64,000 bases of DNA from Salinarchaeum sp. IM2453 (GCF_019693215.1 NZ_CP081183.1:1243226-1307225), one strand, 5' to 3'. Positions 43,652-53,366 are shown, numbered from the stretch's first letter. Numbers and translations: made by a program. The notes: generated from the sequence alone by a model not told the origin.

Positions 43652-44227
43652 ATGGATGATCCGTCTGAATCTGAATTCCCTGAGTGGGGACGAGACTATC
43701 TTAACCGATTAGCTGGGAGAATTGTTCACAGCTATGATCTTGAGAAAAACAAACACATTCGTGGATTCGATTTTACATTGTATGCATCATTCGAAGCTCA
43801 GCGGCACAAGCAGCTATTTCACCCCGCTATTTCATATGCAGAACACAACCTATACGAATATCTGTTCGTTAACGAATATGACACTGTCACAATCGAAACT
43901 GTTGATCAGCTAATTGATCTTGGACACGAACTAGCTGATGATTGGATTGATGCAGATGATGATCACTATGCGACAGAATTCTCTTTTGGGCTCATCGTAC
44001 CCTCAATCCCTGATGATATACGACAATACGTTTCTCGTATAGACGAACGGACGATGCTTCGGTATGGATTTGATGGTCACTATGATATTCACATCATTGT
44101 TGTTGCCCCAGAAGAACAATCTATTGTTGCGACTGACCGTGCTGAAATTCAGGCAGCATTTATTGAATGGGATACTCAGTCACGGTCAACTGGGATATTT
44201 TCATCGCTTCTTGATCAACTTCGATAG
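43652..44227 (+). CDS. hypothetical acidic protein
   Basis: 191 aa, soluble, rich in Asp/Glu and aromatic residues. Secondary structure looks alpha/beta; no motif recognised. Begins MDDPSESEFPEWGRDYL and ends SSLLDQLR. It is convergent with cstA and has a 95-base upstream gap to the small membrane protein. Confidence 0.65.
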   Translation: MDDPSESEFPEWGRDYLNRLAGRIVHSYDLEKNKHIRGFDFTLYASFEAQRHKQLFHPAISYAEHNLYEYLFVNEYDTVTIETVDQLIDLGHELADDWIDADDDHYATEFSFGLIVPSIPDDIRQYVSRIDERTMLRYGFDGHYDIHIIVVAPEEQSIVATDRAEIQAAFIEWDTQSRSTGIFSSLLDQLR

Positions 44228-44273
44228 CGTCCCGCTTTGCACACCCAGAAATAAGTAAAATACTCAAACGTCG

Positions 44274-46124
44274 TTAGTCGTCGTCTGCTCCGCCATCCGT
44301 GACTGTCGTTCCTGACTCTTGTCTAATATCCTTAATGTGGTTGTAACCGATCCACACAAGGCTTAGTGCCAATGTAATCAGTGTTAGCGCCACACCGATC
44401 TGGACAACAGCTGCAAGTTGTTCTACTATTTCCGTTTCAGCGTCAGCTGTAATTCCAAGTAGTCGTCCTCCAAGGATTGTGTATCCTGCTGTCCAGATCA
44501 AGCTCGCTATAGTAATGAACAACATAATGACCATTGGAATTGTCATCGAGTACGTTTGTTTTGTTTTGTCCCAGTTTGTAATCCAAACTGTGACAGCCAA
44601 GAACGCAAGCGCAGCGAGTAACTGATTTGCACTTCCGAACAGTGTCCAGAGGTCCTCCCAGCGTCCCGTTCCAAGGAGGAAGAATGCGAGTACAACAATA
44701 ATTGGCGTATTGATGAACCGGTTGACACTATATTCTTGAACGGTTGTCTCAGGTGTTTCTACAATCTCTTCGACCATATACCGGCTAAGCCGGGTTGCTG
44801 TATCCAAACTTGTTAGAAGGAATGCAACGAGCACGAGTGCCATAATTGCTTGCGCTTCAGTAAACCCAATCCCTAAGGCTGTTAGGATGGCACCTCCGCC
44901 CTCAGCAAAGTTCGGCAGCGCATTTGCAATGCCTCCGCCCGGATCCGCTGGAATTGCAACGATAACCACCGCACTAATCGCGACGATGGAGAGCATCCCC
45001 TCCAGTAGCATCGTTCCGTATCCAATCAATCTTGCGTCACTTTCCTTGTTTAGCTGCTTTGCGGTTGTTCCGGACGAAACAAGAGAGTGGAATCCACTGA
45101 TAGCTCCACACGATATTGTCACAAAGAGCAGCGGGAAGAGAGGCATCAGCGGCAGTTCATCGTATGGGCTGTCTCCACCAAAGAACCCATACCATGCATC
45201 GGCTTCAAATGAGTACGTGATGCCTTCCCCGGTGTCCATCCCTGTAATGAACGTACCAACAATGACGGCTAGTACTGCACCCCCAACCCCTGCATACAGA
45301 AGGAATGATGAGAGGTAATCTCGCGGCTGTAGAAGTGTCCACACGGGAAGCACGCTTGCGATGGCCGAATACACCAGTAATACGAGGACCCATGCCCCTA
45401 TATTAGGATCCCCCAGTAGTTCTGGAACAAATCCGGGTGCCTCAGCAAACAGTGTGTATACTCCATTTGAAATTCCCTCTGTTTCTACCATCGCGATTGG
45501 GTATTCAATCCCAAGCCAGACCGAAGCGAATACACCTCCAACAAAAATGACTGTCCCGACTGAGAATGGGAGATTCAACTGATATAACCAAACACCAAAC
45601 ACCAGTGCTAACCCGATGTATAGAATGCTGGCAGTCGCTGTTTCTGGATACGCATTGAATACGACTGCGGTTACCAGTGCAAACGCAGCTACAACTAGAA
45701 TTAGCGTTAAGAATGCGAACCAGAGAAGCATGTGTTTTCCACGCGTGCCGACGTACTCACCAATCACATAGCCAATCGACTTACCCTTATGCCGTACGCT
45801 GCTTGTTAGTGACGTAATATCATGAACAGCACCAATCAATGGGTTACCAATGATAATCCAAAGTAATGCCGGTAACCAACCCCAAATAAGCGTTGCAGTA
45901 ATTGGTCCAATTATGGGTGCCCCTCCAGCAATGCTCGAAAAGTGATGCCCAAGTAAGACTGGTTTCTTTGCCGGTACGTACTCTTGCCCATCCTGATACT
46001 TGTGTGCTGGTGTTTCTCGACTATCATCCAACTCAAGATATCGTCCCATATAACGCCCGTAGACCAAGTATGCGGACGTGAAAACCACTACACCAATCAA
46101 CACTAGCCATATAATATGGTCCAT
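44274..46124 (-). CDS. cstA: carbon starvation protein CstA family peptide/pyruvate transporter
   Basis: 616 aa with about 16 membrane segments. Family stretches FTSAYLVYGRYMGRYL, GHHFSSIAGGAPIIGPI and ISCGAISGFHSLVSSGTTAKQ are present. CstA proteins import peptides or pyruvate, coupled to ion gradients, under carbon limitation. A UspA gene lies upstream on the same strand with a 154-base AT-rich gap. Confidence 0.93.
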   Translation of the reverse strand: MDHIIWLVLIGVVVFTSAYLVYGRYMGRYLELDDSRETPAHKYQDGQEYVPAKKPVLLGHHFSSIAGGAPIIGPITATLIWGWLPALLWIIIGNPLIGAVHDITSLTSSVRHKGKSIGYVIGEYVGTRGKHMLLWFAFLTLILVVAAFALVTAVVFNAYPETATASILYIGLALVFGVWLYQLNLPFSVGTVIFVGGVFASVWLGIEYPIAMVETEGISNGVYTLFAEAPGFVPELLGDPNIGAWVLVLLVYSAIASVLPVWTLLQPRDYLSSFLLYAGVGGAVLAVIVGTFITGMDTGEGITYSFEADAWYGFFGGDSPYDELPLMPLFPLLFVTISCGAISGFHSLVSSGTTAKQLNKESDARLIGYGTMLLEGMLSIVAISAVVIVAIPADPGGGIANALPNFAEGGGAILTALGIGFTEAQAIMALVLVAFLLTSLDTATRLSRYMVEEIVETPETTVQEYSVNRFINTPIIVVLAFFLLGTGRWEDLWTLFGSANQLLAALAFLAVTVWITNWDKTKQTYSMTIPMVIMLFITIASLIWTAGYTILGGRLLGITADAETEIVEQLAAVVQIGVALTLITLALSLVWIGYNHIKDIRQESGTTVTDGGADDD

Positions 46125-46278
46125 ACGTTACGACAAAGGATATTCTTATGATCTTAATAAAGTTAACTTTATGTTCATCTTTATTAATTCGATTATTAGT
46201 TAAAAATATATTATACTATTATAAATAGTAGCTGAAATATTCTATCATACTACTGTTTATCCTAAATATATCATATCT

Positions 46279-46728
46279 TTAGTTTTCTTTCGTTCCAACT
46301 GTCGTAACTGGAACCGGGCTTTTTCTGACAACTTTTTCTGCTACACTTCCAAGCAGAATACGATCTGTCCCCGATCGTCCGTGTGTTCCAATTACAATCC
46401 CGTCAATATCATTTTCCTTAGCGTACGCGATAATTTCTTCATGTGGTTGTCCAACCCTCGTGTCTGTAATTAATTCAACGTTGTATTTCTCTGCTTTTGT
46501 ACCGAGCTGGTCCAGTGCCTTCTCCGCAGTTTTTCGTTGTTCATCTACAACATCGTGATGAGCGCTTGCTGGCTCCATCCCCGCTGAAAAGCCTCCCAAT
46601 CGGACTGGTTTGATCACATATAGTCCATGGATTGTTGCACCATGGTTTTTGGCTAGTTCAAGCCCAAACTCAGCGGCCTCATAGGAAGGGTCGCTCCCAT
46701 CAATTGGAATGAGAATCTGGTTGAACAT
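46279..46728 (-). CDS. universal stress protein UspA family
   Basis: 149 aa. The ATP-binding signature GTHGRSGTDRILLGSVAE near residue 120 and the N-terminal IDGSDPSYEAAEFGLELA are typical. ATG 46728 preferred over 46746 since the family starts with the first strand (MFNQILIPIDGS). In haloarchaea such genes are often paired with transporters, here cstA downstream. Confidence 0.9.
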   Translation of the reverse strand: MFNQILIPIDGSDPSYEAAEFGLELAKNHGATIHGLYVIKPVRLGGFSAGMEPASAHHDVVDEQRKTAEKALDQLGTKAEKYNVELITDTRVGQPHEEIIAYAKENDIDGIVIGTHGRSGTDRILLGSVAEKVVRKSPVPVTTVGTKEN

Positions 46729-46869
46729 TTCAGAGTGTATATTCACGGAGCAAGAATTTATATTTCAGCCTCTATCCTCAAATGCTTTGTATCCGAAGTA
46801 GTTTTGTATAGTAATCACATTATCATGTAATACTATGGTCACATCCTGTTTACCTTCGAGGTGTTTGGC

Positions 46870-47880
46870 ATGATACAAAACGTTTTAATCGGGCTCAAGG
46901 ACCGACTGATATACATTGTAATTCTTGCCTTAGCGTCTGGTATTATCGCCGGCCAGTTTACTGGCGATCAGATTAATACTTATCTCGAACTTGCTGTTGT
47001 CCCTGCTCTGTTCGTGATGATTTATCCGATGATGATCAACCTTAATATTCAGAAGGTTCTTCACGTCAAACGGCATCTTCGGCCTGTTACTCTGACCCTG
47101 TTGGTTAATTTTGTATTTGCTCCGGTCATCGCTGTCAGTCTTGCGTGGCTGTTTTTCAACGGCTCTCCGACATACGCGGTCGGTTTATACCTCATTGCTC
47201 TAATTCCAACTTCTGGTATGACCGCCGCATGGACTGGCCTTGCTGGTGGTGACCTAGAAGCTGCTCTCGTTGCCATGGCCGTTAACCTGTTAGCTGCTGT
47301 TGTTATTCTTCCTCTATACCTATCTGTTCTTGCAGGGAACTCTGTCACGTTTGCTCCCATGGCATTATACGAGCAGTTGCTTATTGTTGTTGTCCTCCCA
47401 ATGATTGCTGGAATGCTTACTCGACGATATCTTATTCGACGGTACGATGCTGATGGATTTAACCGTCTTAAGCCGATGTTTGGAGGAATCAGCACTATTG
47501 GCGTTATGCTAATTGTCTTTATTGCAATGACAATGCGGTCAAGCGATATTCTCGCCGATCCAGTTACCTCTGCCATTACTGTTGTCCCCCTCGTCATATT
47601 TTACGCGCTTGTGTTTCTGACAGGACTTGGGGTCGGACGTCTTCTTCTTAGTACTGAACAGTCAGTAACGCTTATTTATGCAACCAGTATGCGAAATCTT
47701 TCAGTTGCCCTCGCCATTGTAATTGCATCCGATACAATTGGAGCAGAAGCTGTACTGCCTATTGCTATTGCGTATGTCCTACAACCTCCGCTTGGTGCTG
47801 TCTATATGCACTACAGGCAGGACATTGCTAATAACAATCAAACCGTAACTGCCCTCCTTCGAGAACGTATTCTAACATAA
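46870..47880 (+). CDS. ACR3 / bile acid:Na+ symporter superfamily transporter
   Basis: 336 aa, ten membrane segments in two five-helix repeats. The region IPTSGMTAAWTGLAGGD corresponds to the ACR3 substrate site, where arsenite transporters have Pro-Cys-Thr; here Ser replaces that cysteine. The protein therefore belongs to the superfamily but an arsenite role is doubtful. ATG 46870 is chosen; GTG 46861 also possible. Confidence 0.8.
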   Translation: MIQNVLIGLKDRLIYIVILALASGIIAGQFTGDQINTYLELAVVPALFVMIYPMMINLNIQKVLHVKRHLRPVTLTLLVNFVFAPVIAVSLAWLFFNGSPTYAVGLYLIALIPTSGMTAAWTGLAGGDLEAALVAMAVNLLAAVVILPLYLSVLAGNSVTFAPMALYEQLLIVVVLPMIAGMLTRRYLIRRYDADGFNRLKPMFGGISTIGVMLIVFIAMTMRSSDILADPVTSAITVVPLVIFYALVFLTGLGVGRLLLSTEQSVTLIYATSMRNLSVALAIVIASDTIGAEAVLPIAIAYVLQPPLGAVYMHYRQDIANNNQTVTALLRERILT

Positions 47881-47906
47881 TATCTTAATATCTTTTACAG
47901 CGGTAG

Positions 47907-47947
47907 TGAGGGGAATTCCCTCCGGCTTTAGCCGTGTCGTGGGATGA
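47907..47947 (+). repeat. right-end-like relic with hairpin
   Basis: GAGGG-GAATT-CCCTC hairpin followed by CTTTAGCCGTGTCGTGGGAT, directly downstream of the transporter stop. Matches the dispersed right-end motif; may now function as a terminator. Confidence 0.45.
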
Positions 47948-48028
47948 AGCAACATGATGTGCCACGAACCACTCAACACAGAGGATCTATAATTCTAATA
48001 TTTATTCTATCTGATCGGTTATAAAATA

Positions 48029-48317
48029 GCGGCATGCGACATACTGCTGCGGGAAACGCGCTTGCGCTCAAGATGGAGCCGAGTACGTCTTAAATTTTCT
48101 AGTTGGGCGATGGCCCCTGACGGCCGCTCACGGTCCTGGACGATCGTGAGCGTTATTCTCGGTTTGGAAGACACCACCGAGTGGATCTTCAACCTACCAC
48201 ACCCTCAGCGTGAGGGCTGAAGGTGATCGGATGTCCAGTAAGTTCACAGCCAAGGGAACCAACTGGCTGGATTTCCACGAAATAATCCAACGACTTCAGT
48301 CGCGTGGAGGAGATCAA
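48029..48317 (+). ncRNA. candidate structured RNA ending in a right-end-like motif
   Basis: Part of a 447-base gene-free spacer. Successive stems: 48029-48034/48045-48050 (with a G-T pair, favouring the plus strand), 48105-48108/48113-48116, 48125-48132/48145-48152 (perfect 8 bp), 48158-48163/48176-48181, 48202-48207/48211-48216. At 48294-48317 comes CTTCAGTCGCGTGGAGGAGA. This order (structured RNA, then right end) is how TnpB-associated omegaRNAs are arranged, so a stand-alone omegaRNA-like relic is one possibility; an unrelated sRNA is another. Confidence 0.4.
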
Positions 48318-48327
48318 AATCGGTAAC

Positions 48328-49263
48328 TTAGTCGCCTCTAGCGGTAGCTCGTGCGTCTTCTATATCTCGTCCTTCTCTTAACAACGCCTCAACAAATAAT
48401 TCTCCTGCTTTATATGAAGAGCGAACCATAGGACCAGATGCACAGTAGAGGAATCCAAGTTCTTCTTCTGCAACCTGTCGCCACGTTTCGAATACATGTG
48501 GGTGGACGTACTCTTCGACCGGCAAATTCGGTGCACTTGGGCGCAAGTACTGTCCAAAGGTAACAATATCTACATTTGCTTCACGTAAATCGGTCAGTGC
48601 CTGGTAGACTTCGTGATCATACTCTCCCAACCCAAGCATAATTGACGTTTTGGTATGGATATCAGAAACTTGATCGACATATTCGAGTACATTGATTGAT
48701 TGCCAGTAGCCCGCTCGCGGATCACGAACCCACTCTTGTAATCGCTCAACTGTTTCGACGTTGTGTGCAATTACGTCTGGATTGGCGTCAATTATCTTAT
48801 CGAGTAATCGTTTTTCGCCCTGAAAATCAGGAATAAGTACTTCTACCAGTGTGTCTGGCTCTCTTCGTTTGATTGCTCGAATTGTATCTGCAAAGTGGCC
48901 TGCCCCCTGATCATCCAGGTCGTCTCGATCAACTGATGTTAATACCACATAGTCAAGTCCGATTTCTGCAACTGCACTGCCAACCTTCTCTGGTTCTTTT
49001 GGGTCAAGTGGCTCTAAATCACCGGTCTGAACGTCGCAAAAGCCACAACTTCGGGAACAATTATCGCCCATGATCATGAACGTCGCTGTCCCTCCATCTT
49101 CTGTTGTTCCGTCCTCAGACCAGCACTCGCCAAGGTTTGGACAGTTTGCTTCTTCACAAACAGTGTGTAAGTCGTGTTCTTTGAGTGTCTGCTTGATCTC
49201 AACGTATTCCTGCCCACTAGGAGCCTGTGTACGTAGCCATTCTGGCTTCCGCGAGCGACTCAT
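48328..49263 (-). CDS. lipA: lipoyl synthase
   Basis: 311 aa radical SAM enzyme. Auxiliary cluster motif Cys-x4-Cys-x5-Cys (CEEANCPNLGEC), radical SAM CxxxCxxC (CSRSCGFC) and C-terminal RSSY are all present. Inserts two sulfurs into octanoyl groups to form lipoyl cofactors. ATG 49263 gives the expected MSRSRKPEWLR start; the longer frame from 49311 is unlikely. With LplA/LplB at 38 kb, both synthesis and salvage of lipoate are represented. Confidence 0.95.
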   Translation of the reverse strand: MSRSRKPEWLRTQAPSGQEYVEIKQTLKEHDLHTVCEEANCPNLGECWSEDGTTEDGGTATFMIMGDNCSRSCGFCDVQTGDLEPLDPKEPEKVGSAVAEIGLDYVVLTSVDRDDLDDQGAGHFADTIRAIKRREPDTLVEVLIPDFQGEKRLLDKIIDANPDVIAHNVETVERLQEWVRDPRAGYWQSINVLEYVDQVSDIHTKTSIMLGLGEYDHEVYQALTDLREANVDIVTFGQYLRPSAPNLPVEEYVHPHVFETWRQVAEEELGFLYCASGPMVRSSYKAGELFVEALLREGRDIEDARATARGD

Positions 49264-49323
49264 AACATAGTAGTGTATATCCATTCGGAAAAAACATTCC
49301 GGTCGATACACCTCTTAGTATCG

Positions 49324-49532
49324 TGAGCTTACCCCGCTCTACTCGCTCCCGTTGATCGCTCCTTGAGGACGGAAACGTAGCCTGTAAGAGTTAAACTGCC
49401 TGATACATAGAATCCGACGTGGAACTCAGATCCGTGAAGCCTCTCGTGACAGTCTGATTGTGAACCTTCCCGTCGTACTCCGCTCGGAACACGGCTTTGC
49501 TCCGGAGCTTGAACTTAGACTGTAAAAGCCAA
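49324..49532. repeat. relic repeats upstream of TPR gene
   Basis: 49324-49395 is homologous to 10981-11051 over about 70 bases. A weaker related unit follows at 49463-49532 with a similar ending (TAGACTGTAAAAGCCAAA versus TAGCCTGTAAGAGTTAAA). The 261-base gap from lipA to the TPR gene is otherwise empty. Interpreted as mobile-element remains. Confidence 0.45.
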
Positions 49533-49572
49533 ACACACAATGCTTACCTCTTTACAACAGCAGTATACTAGT

Positions 49573-50301
49573 ATGGAAGATCCAGACGATCATCGTTTTT
49601 CAGAAGGGCAAGGATTTGAAGACCCGTATGAGGGTTTTGACATTGACCCGCCTGAGATGGCTGTTGATCCTGATAAAGTCGATCCAGTTGACTCCCGCGT
49701 TATCTCTGATACTCTTGATCGCGAACATATTCCGAGTGACCAAGTCGACGCAGAATCACTTGTCGATGTTGGCCTTGAGTATATTCGTATCAATCGGTAC
49801 GAACAAGCTACAGACGCACTTGAACGTGCCGCTCAATTTGCTGATGACGCTAATGTTGAGCAAGAAGCATGGATCAACAAGGGAGTTGCCCACGGTGAAC
49901 TAGAGGAATGGGATCAGGCTATCGGTGCGTACCAAGAAGCTCTTGATATTGATGATGAGTCTGAACATGCAGCGACCGCGGAAACAAATCTTGCCCACGC
50001 ACTATGGGAGTCTGGGCGTACTGCTCAGGCACTTGACCATGCGGAACGAGCTGTCGAAATTGATCCACGCTTTGCTCGCGGTTGGTATAACCGTGGATTC
50101 TTCCGCTTAGAACGTGGGATTGCGGAAGATGCGCTCGATTGTTTTGATAATGCTATCCGCTTGGGTATGCGAACACCTGAGTTGCTTGAAGAAAAGGCAA
50201 CGGCACTTGAGGAACTTGGGCGGTATGATGAAGCCGAAGAAATGGTCGATGAGGCCGAAGAACTACGAGCAGAAATTGAGGAAGAAATTGTAGGGGAATG
50301 A
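49573..50301 (+). CDS. tetratricopeptide-repeat protein
   Basis: 242 aa. An acidic N-terminus of ~65 residues precedes about five TPR units (VDVGLEYIRINRYEQATDAL, NKGVAHGELEEWDQAIGAY, NLAHALWESGRTAQALDHA, NRGFFRLERGIAEDALDCF, EKATALEELGRYDEAEEMV). A protein-interaction scaffold; partners unknown. ATG 49573 preferred to 49540. Overlaps the DUF424 start by four bases. Confidence 0.85.
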   Translation: MEDPDDHRFSEGQGFEDPYEGFDIDPPEMAVDPDKVDPVDSRVISDTLDREHIPSDQVDAESLVDVGLEYIRINRYEQATDALERAAQFADDANVEQEAWINKGVAHGELEEWDQAIGAYQEALDIDDESEHAATAETNLAHALWESGRTAQALDHAERAVEIDPRFARGWYNRGFFRLERGIAEDALDCFDNAIRLGMRTPELLEEKATALEELGRYDEAEEMVDEAEELRAEIEEEIVGE

Positions 50302-50591
50302 TTGTTCAGGAACGAGAAACTCCGGAAGGACTCTTAGTGTCGGTGTGTGACCAGGATATCCTTGGCGAGACATTTGTTGACGGAGATGTTTCGATTACTG
50401 TCACAGAAGAGTTCTATGGCGGTGAAAAAAAGAGCGAAGAAGCAGTCATTAACAGCCTACAGCGGGCAACTGTTGCGAATATCGTCGGTACCAAATCAGT
50501 GAATCTAGCCATTGAGAATGATATCATCGAAGAGACAAATGTTCTTGAGATTGATGAGACCCTTCACGCACAATTACTCCGAATGCGCTGA
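50298..50591 (+). CDS. DUF424 family protein
   Basis: 97 aa archaeal protein: CDQDILGETF and NIVGTKSVNLAI match the DUF424 pattern. Function is not established; genome context in archaea ties it to translation-related genes. Translationally coupled to the TPR protein by an ATGA overlap. Confidence 0.82.
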   Translation: MIVQERETPEGLLVSVCDQDILGETFVDGDVSITVTEEFYGGEKKSEEAVINSLQRATVANIVGTKSVNLAIENDIIEETNVLEIDETLHAQLLRMR

Positions 50592-50763
50592 TCTTCTTTC
50601 CACGGCTATCCCTGTGGAATTTCATCTCACAGCCGCTGTAAGATAGTGATTGACGCGGACATCTCTTCTGAACAGTGGTATTTTACTCTGATTGCCAGAA
50701 ATATACTGACAGATACATCGGTGACCGAAGAAGTGTTTGTTCTCCAGCCCCATCTATACAATA

Positions 50764-52014
50764 ATGGGAGTTCAAGACGCTGCGCCGCTTGATGTCGACA
50801 GTATTCGAGAAGACTTTCCGATCATCAACCGGCGAGTTGACGGCGATAAACAGGTCATTTATCTCGATAACGCTGCGACAAGTTACACCCCTGATCCGGT
50901 AGTTGACGCGATCGGTGAATATTATCGATCATACAATGCAAACGTCCACCGAGGTATTCATCATCTCAGTCAAGAGGCTTCAATTGCGTATGAAGAAGCA
51001 CATGATCGTGTAGCTGAATTTATCGGGGCAGACGGTCGCAAAGAGATCATATTCACAAAGAACACCACTGAAGCCGAAAATCTCATTGCGTATTCGTGGG
51101 GACTTGAGAATCTCGGTCCAGAAGATACTGTTGTACTGACTGAGATGGAACACCATGCGTCGCTGGTCACTTGGCAACAGATCGCTAAACGAACTGGAGC
51201 GAATGTTCGGTATATTCGGATCACCGACACCGGCGAACTGGATATGGAACATGCAAAAGATCTGATTGGTCCAGAGACAGCAATAGTATCAGCGACTCAT
51301 GTTTCCAACACTCTTGGCTCAGTCAATCCTGTTTCTGAACTCGCTACTTTAGCGCATGAGCATGATGCCTATGCGTTCATCGATGGAGCACAGGCGGTCC
51401 CGAACCGTCCAGTCGATGTCCAAGAAATTGGAACTGATTTCTATGCCTTTTCTGGACACAAAATGCTTGGACCAACTGGTATCGGCGTACTGTATGGAAA
51501 ACAGGAACTACTGGAATCTCTCCAGCCATACCTTTACGGAGGAGGTATGATTGAGAAGGTTACATTTGAGGACAGTCGTTGGGGAGAATTACCGTGGAAA
51601 TTTGAAGCCGGAACTCCTCCAATTGCTCAGGGTGTCGGGCTTACTGCGGCCATAGACTATCTTGAAGATATCGGAATGGAGAATGTTAGAAAACACGAAG
51701 AGTATCTCGCTAGATATGCATACGAGCAGCTTAGTACCGTTGACGGCGTTGAAATATATGGCCCACCAGCAGAAGATGATCGCCGAGCTGGATTAGTTTC
51801 GTTTAATCACGAAGCTGTCCACGCTCATGACTTAGCTGCAATTATGAATGACTACGCTGTTGCAATTCGCGCCGGTGACCACTGCACACAACCTCTACAC
51901 GATAAACTTGGAGCTCCAGCGTCTGCCCGAGCTTCATTCTATATTTACAATACAACAGCCGAAGTAGATCAACTCCTCTCTGCTATTGACAGCGCAGAAG
52001 AACTCTTTGCGTAG
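50764..52014 (+). CDS. sufS: cysteine desulfurase, SufS type
   Basis: 416 aa. PLP lysine in FSGHKMLGPTG, PLP histidine in EMEHHASLV, and the active-site cysteine in RAGDHCTQPLHDKLG (the group II pattern R-x-G-x-H-C-x-Q-P). Supplies sulfane sulfur for Fe-S cluster assembly. No sufU/sufE partner gene follows; the downstream 768 bases are mobile-element debris. ATG 50764 preferred to 50737. Confidence 0.93.
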   Translation: MGVQDAAPLDVDSIREDFPIINRRVDGDKQVIYLDNAATSYTPDPVVDAIGEYYRSYNANVHRGIHHLSQEASIAYEEAHDRVAEFIGADGRKEIIFTKNTTEAENLIAYSWGLENLGPEDTVVLTEMEHHASLVTWQQIAKRTGANVRYIRITDTGELDMEHAKDLIGPETAIVSATHVSNTLGSVNPVSELATLAHEHDAYAFIDGAQAVPNRPVDVQEIGTDFYAFSGHKMLGPTGIGVLYGKQELLESLQPYLYGGGMIEKVTFEDSRWGELPWKFEAGTPPIAQGVGLTAAIDYLEDIGMENVRKHEEYLARYAYEQLSTVDGVEIYGPPAEDDRRAGLVSFNHEAVHAHDLAAIMNDYAVAIRAGDHCTQPLHDKLGAPASARASFYIYNTTAEVDQLLSAIDSAEELFA

Positions 52015-52782
52015 CTCACATCTCCGGATTAGGTGGTGAAGTACCTCGGGGTCAAGCCCCGAGGCTTCCGTGTTTGGGTCTGCACCGCACTGCACCGGCA
52101 ACGGAATTTAATTCCGCCCGACCTTCTCTGTGAGGAGTCGGCTGGAATTCACACCCGAACACTCGTTGTGTCCGTGGGAGTCGGCGGCTCCACCACCGCC
52201 CGACAACTCCCGTCTCACGCCCAATGGACGGTGTTGAGAGGAGTCGCAGTTCCAAACTACTCCAACGACCAGCAACGGAAATGAGGTCTTCATTTCCATA
52301 CGTTGAGCAGTTTGTTTCTGGTCGTTGTCAGTGTATTATAGCTTGAAAATCTTAAATTTGTATAATATTTCGACGGCATTCACCCTCGGGGTCAAGTGGT
52401 TCGAGACGCAAAGCGTCTCGTCATCATGGAAATCTCCGATTTCCAAACGACCCCGAGGCACTCTGCCTGTTCTTCTGTAGAGGCGGATACTCCGAGACTT
52501 GCCCTGGGAAGAAGTCGATACTTGGGCATAACAGTAGTTGGCAATATGACCAAGGTTTATCTTCGAATTCGCACTAATCGGAACTGGAACGACAACTTGC
52601 ACGTTCCAGCTTTGAATAAAATAAATCACCTTGCCAACAACTGATAACCCAGTAAAGAAACTAATTCAACTATTTACATAAAATCGAGGCGAATGCCACG
52701 GAGCTTGACCCCGAGGCAGTTCATAAGATGGTTAGCCTCCTGGAAAGATACTGTATGATATTTTGTCCTTCGGTTTTTGTGC
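52015..52782. repeat. gene-free block of IS200/IS605-like debris
   Basis: 768 bases with no gene, more G+C-rich than flanks in parts. 52049-52066 is a CCTCGGGG-TC-AAGCCCCGAGG dyad starting a 250-base segment (52049-52300) whose wording I associate with non-coding parts of haloarchaeal IS1341-type elements. 52385-52475 carries another CCTCGGGGTC and its inverted partner CGACCCCGAGG. 52456-52473 (minus) matches 59484-59501 (plus). 52697-52722 matches 10930-10955. The last part of the block leads into eif1A. Confidence 0.5.
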
Positions 52783-53076
52783 TTAGGCCATATAGCCTTC
52801 TTCTCGAAGGGTTTCAGCCTCTGCTTTTTCATACCTCCACGTGATATCTGCCTTCTCGTCCTGCCAGTCCCAAGGCTCGACGAGCACGATATCATCTTCT
52901 CGAATCCAGATTCGCTTTTGCATTTTTCCTGGAATTCGAGCTGTTCGTTCCTTTCCGTCCGCGCATCGGACTTTAACTCGGTTTGCGCCAAGCATTGTTA
53001 CTACCTCTGCAAACACCTCATCATCATCTGGCATCCGAAGGTCAGACACATCTGTAGCTTCCTGATTATCGCTCAT
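52783..53076 (-). CDS. eif1A: translation initiation factor aIF1A
   Basis: 97 aa S1-like OB-fold protein. Nearly canonical [38 protein letters not shown] and [12 protein letters not shown] stretches. Binds the ribosomal A site during initiation. ATG 53076 gives the expected [10 protein letters not shown] start; the frame extends further upstream but without family support. Confidence 0.95.
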   Translation of the reverse strand: MSDNQEATDVSDLRMPDDDEVFAEVVTMLGANRVKVRCADGKERTARIPGKMQKRIWIREDDIVLVEPWDWQDEKADITWRYEKAEAETLREEGYMA

Positions 53077-53167
53077 GGTTGTATGTTGGTTCGGGAATGG
53101 TATAAACTCGCCGACAAGCAAAGGCAAATCGTCGGCCTTTTTCATTGTCACCTCCAGACACTAGTAT

Positions 53168-53356
53168 ATGCTTGACAAGCTAGGCGCAACCGGTATCGTC
53201 GGTATTCTCGTGGTCTTTGCTGGTGTGGGCGTTATTGCGTGGGAGAATTGGATCATCGCTGTCGGATTAGCGCTCGTCATTATCGGAACTGCATTGCTCG
53301 TCAAATCCCTGGTAAGTGCCGTCGTTAGTGCAATGGGCATGGGCGGGATGTTTTAG
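53168..53356 (+). CDS. small haloarchaeal membrane protein
   Basis: 62 aa with two hydrophobic segments (residues ~8-25 and ~29-50) and a Gly/Met-rich end AMGMGGMF. No known motif; probably a conserved haloarchaeal small membrane protein given the clean composition. Divergent from eif1A. Confidence 0.75.
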   Translation: MLDKLGATGIVGILVVFAGVGVIAWENWIIAVGLALVIIGTALLVKSLVSAVVSAMGMGGMF

Positions 53357-53366
53357 CAAATACTGA

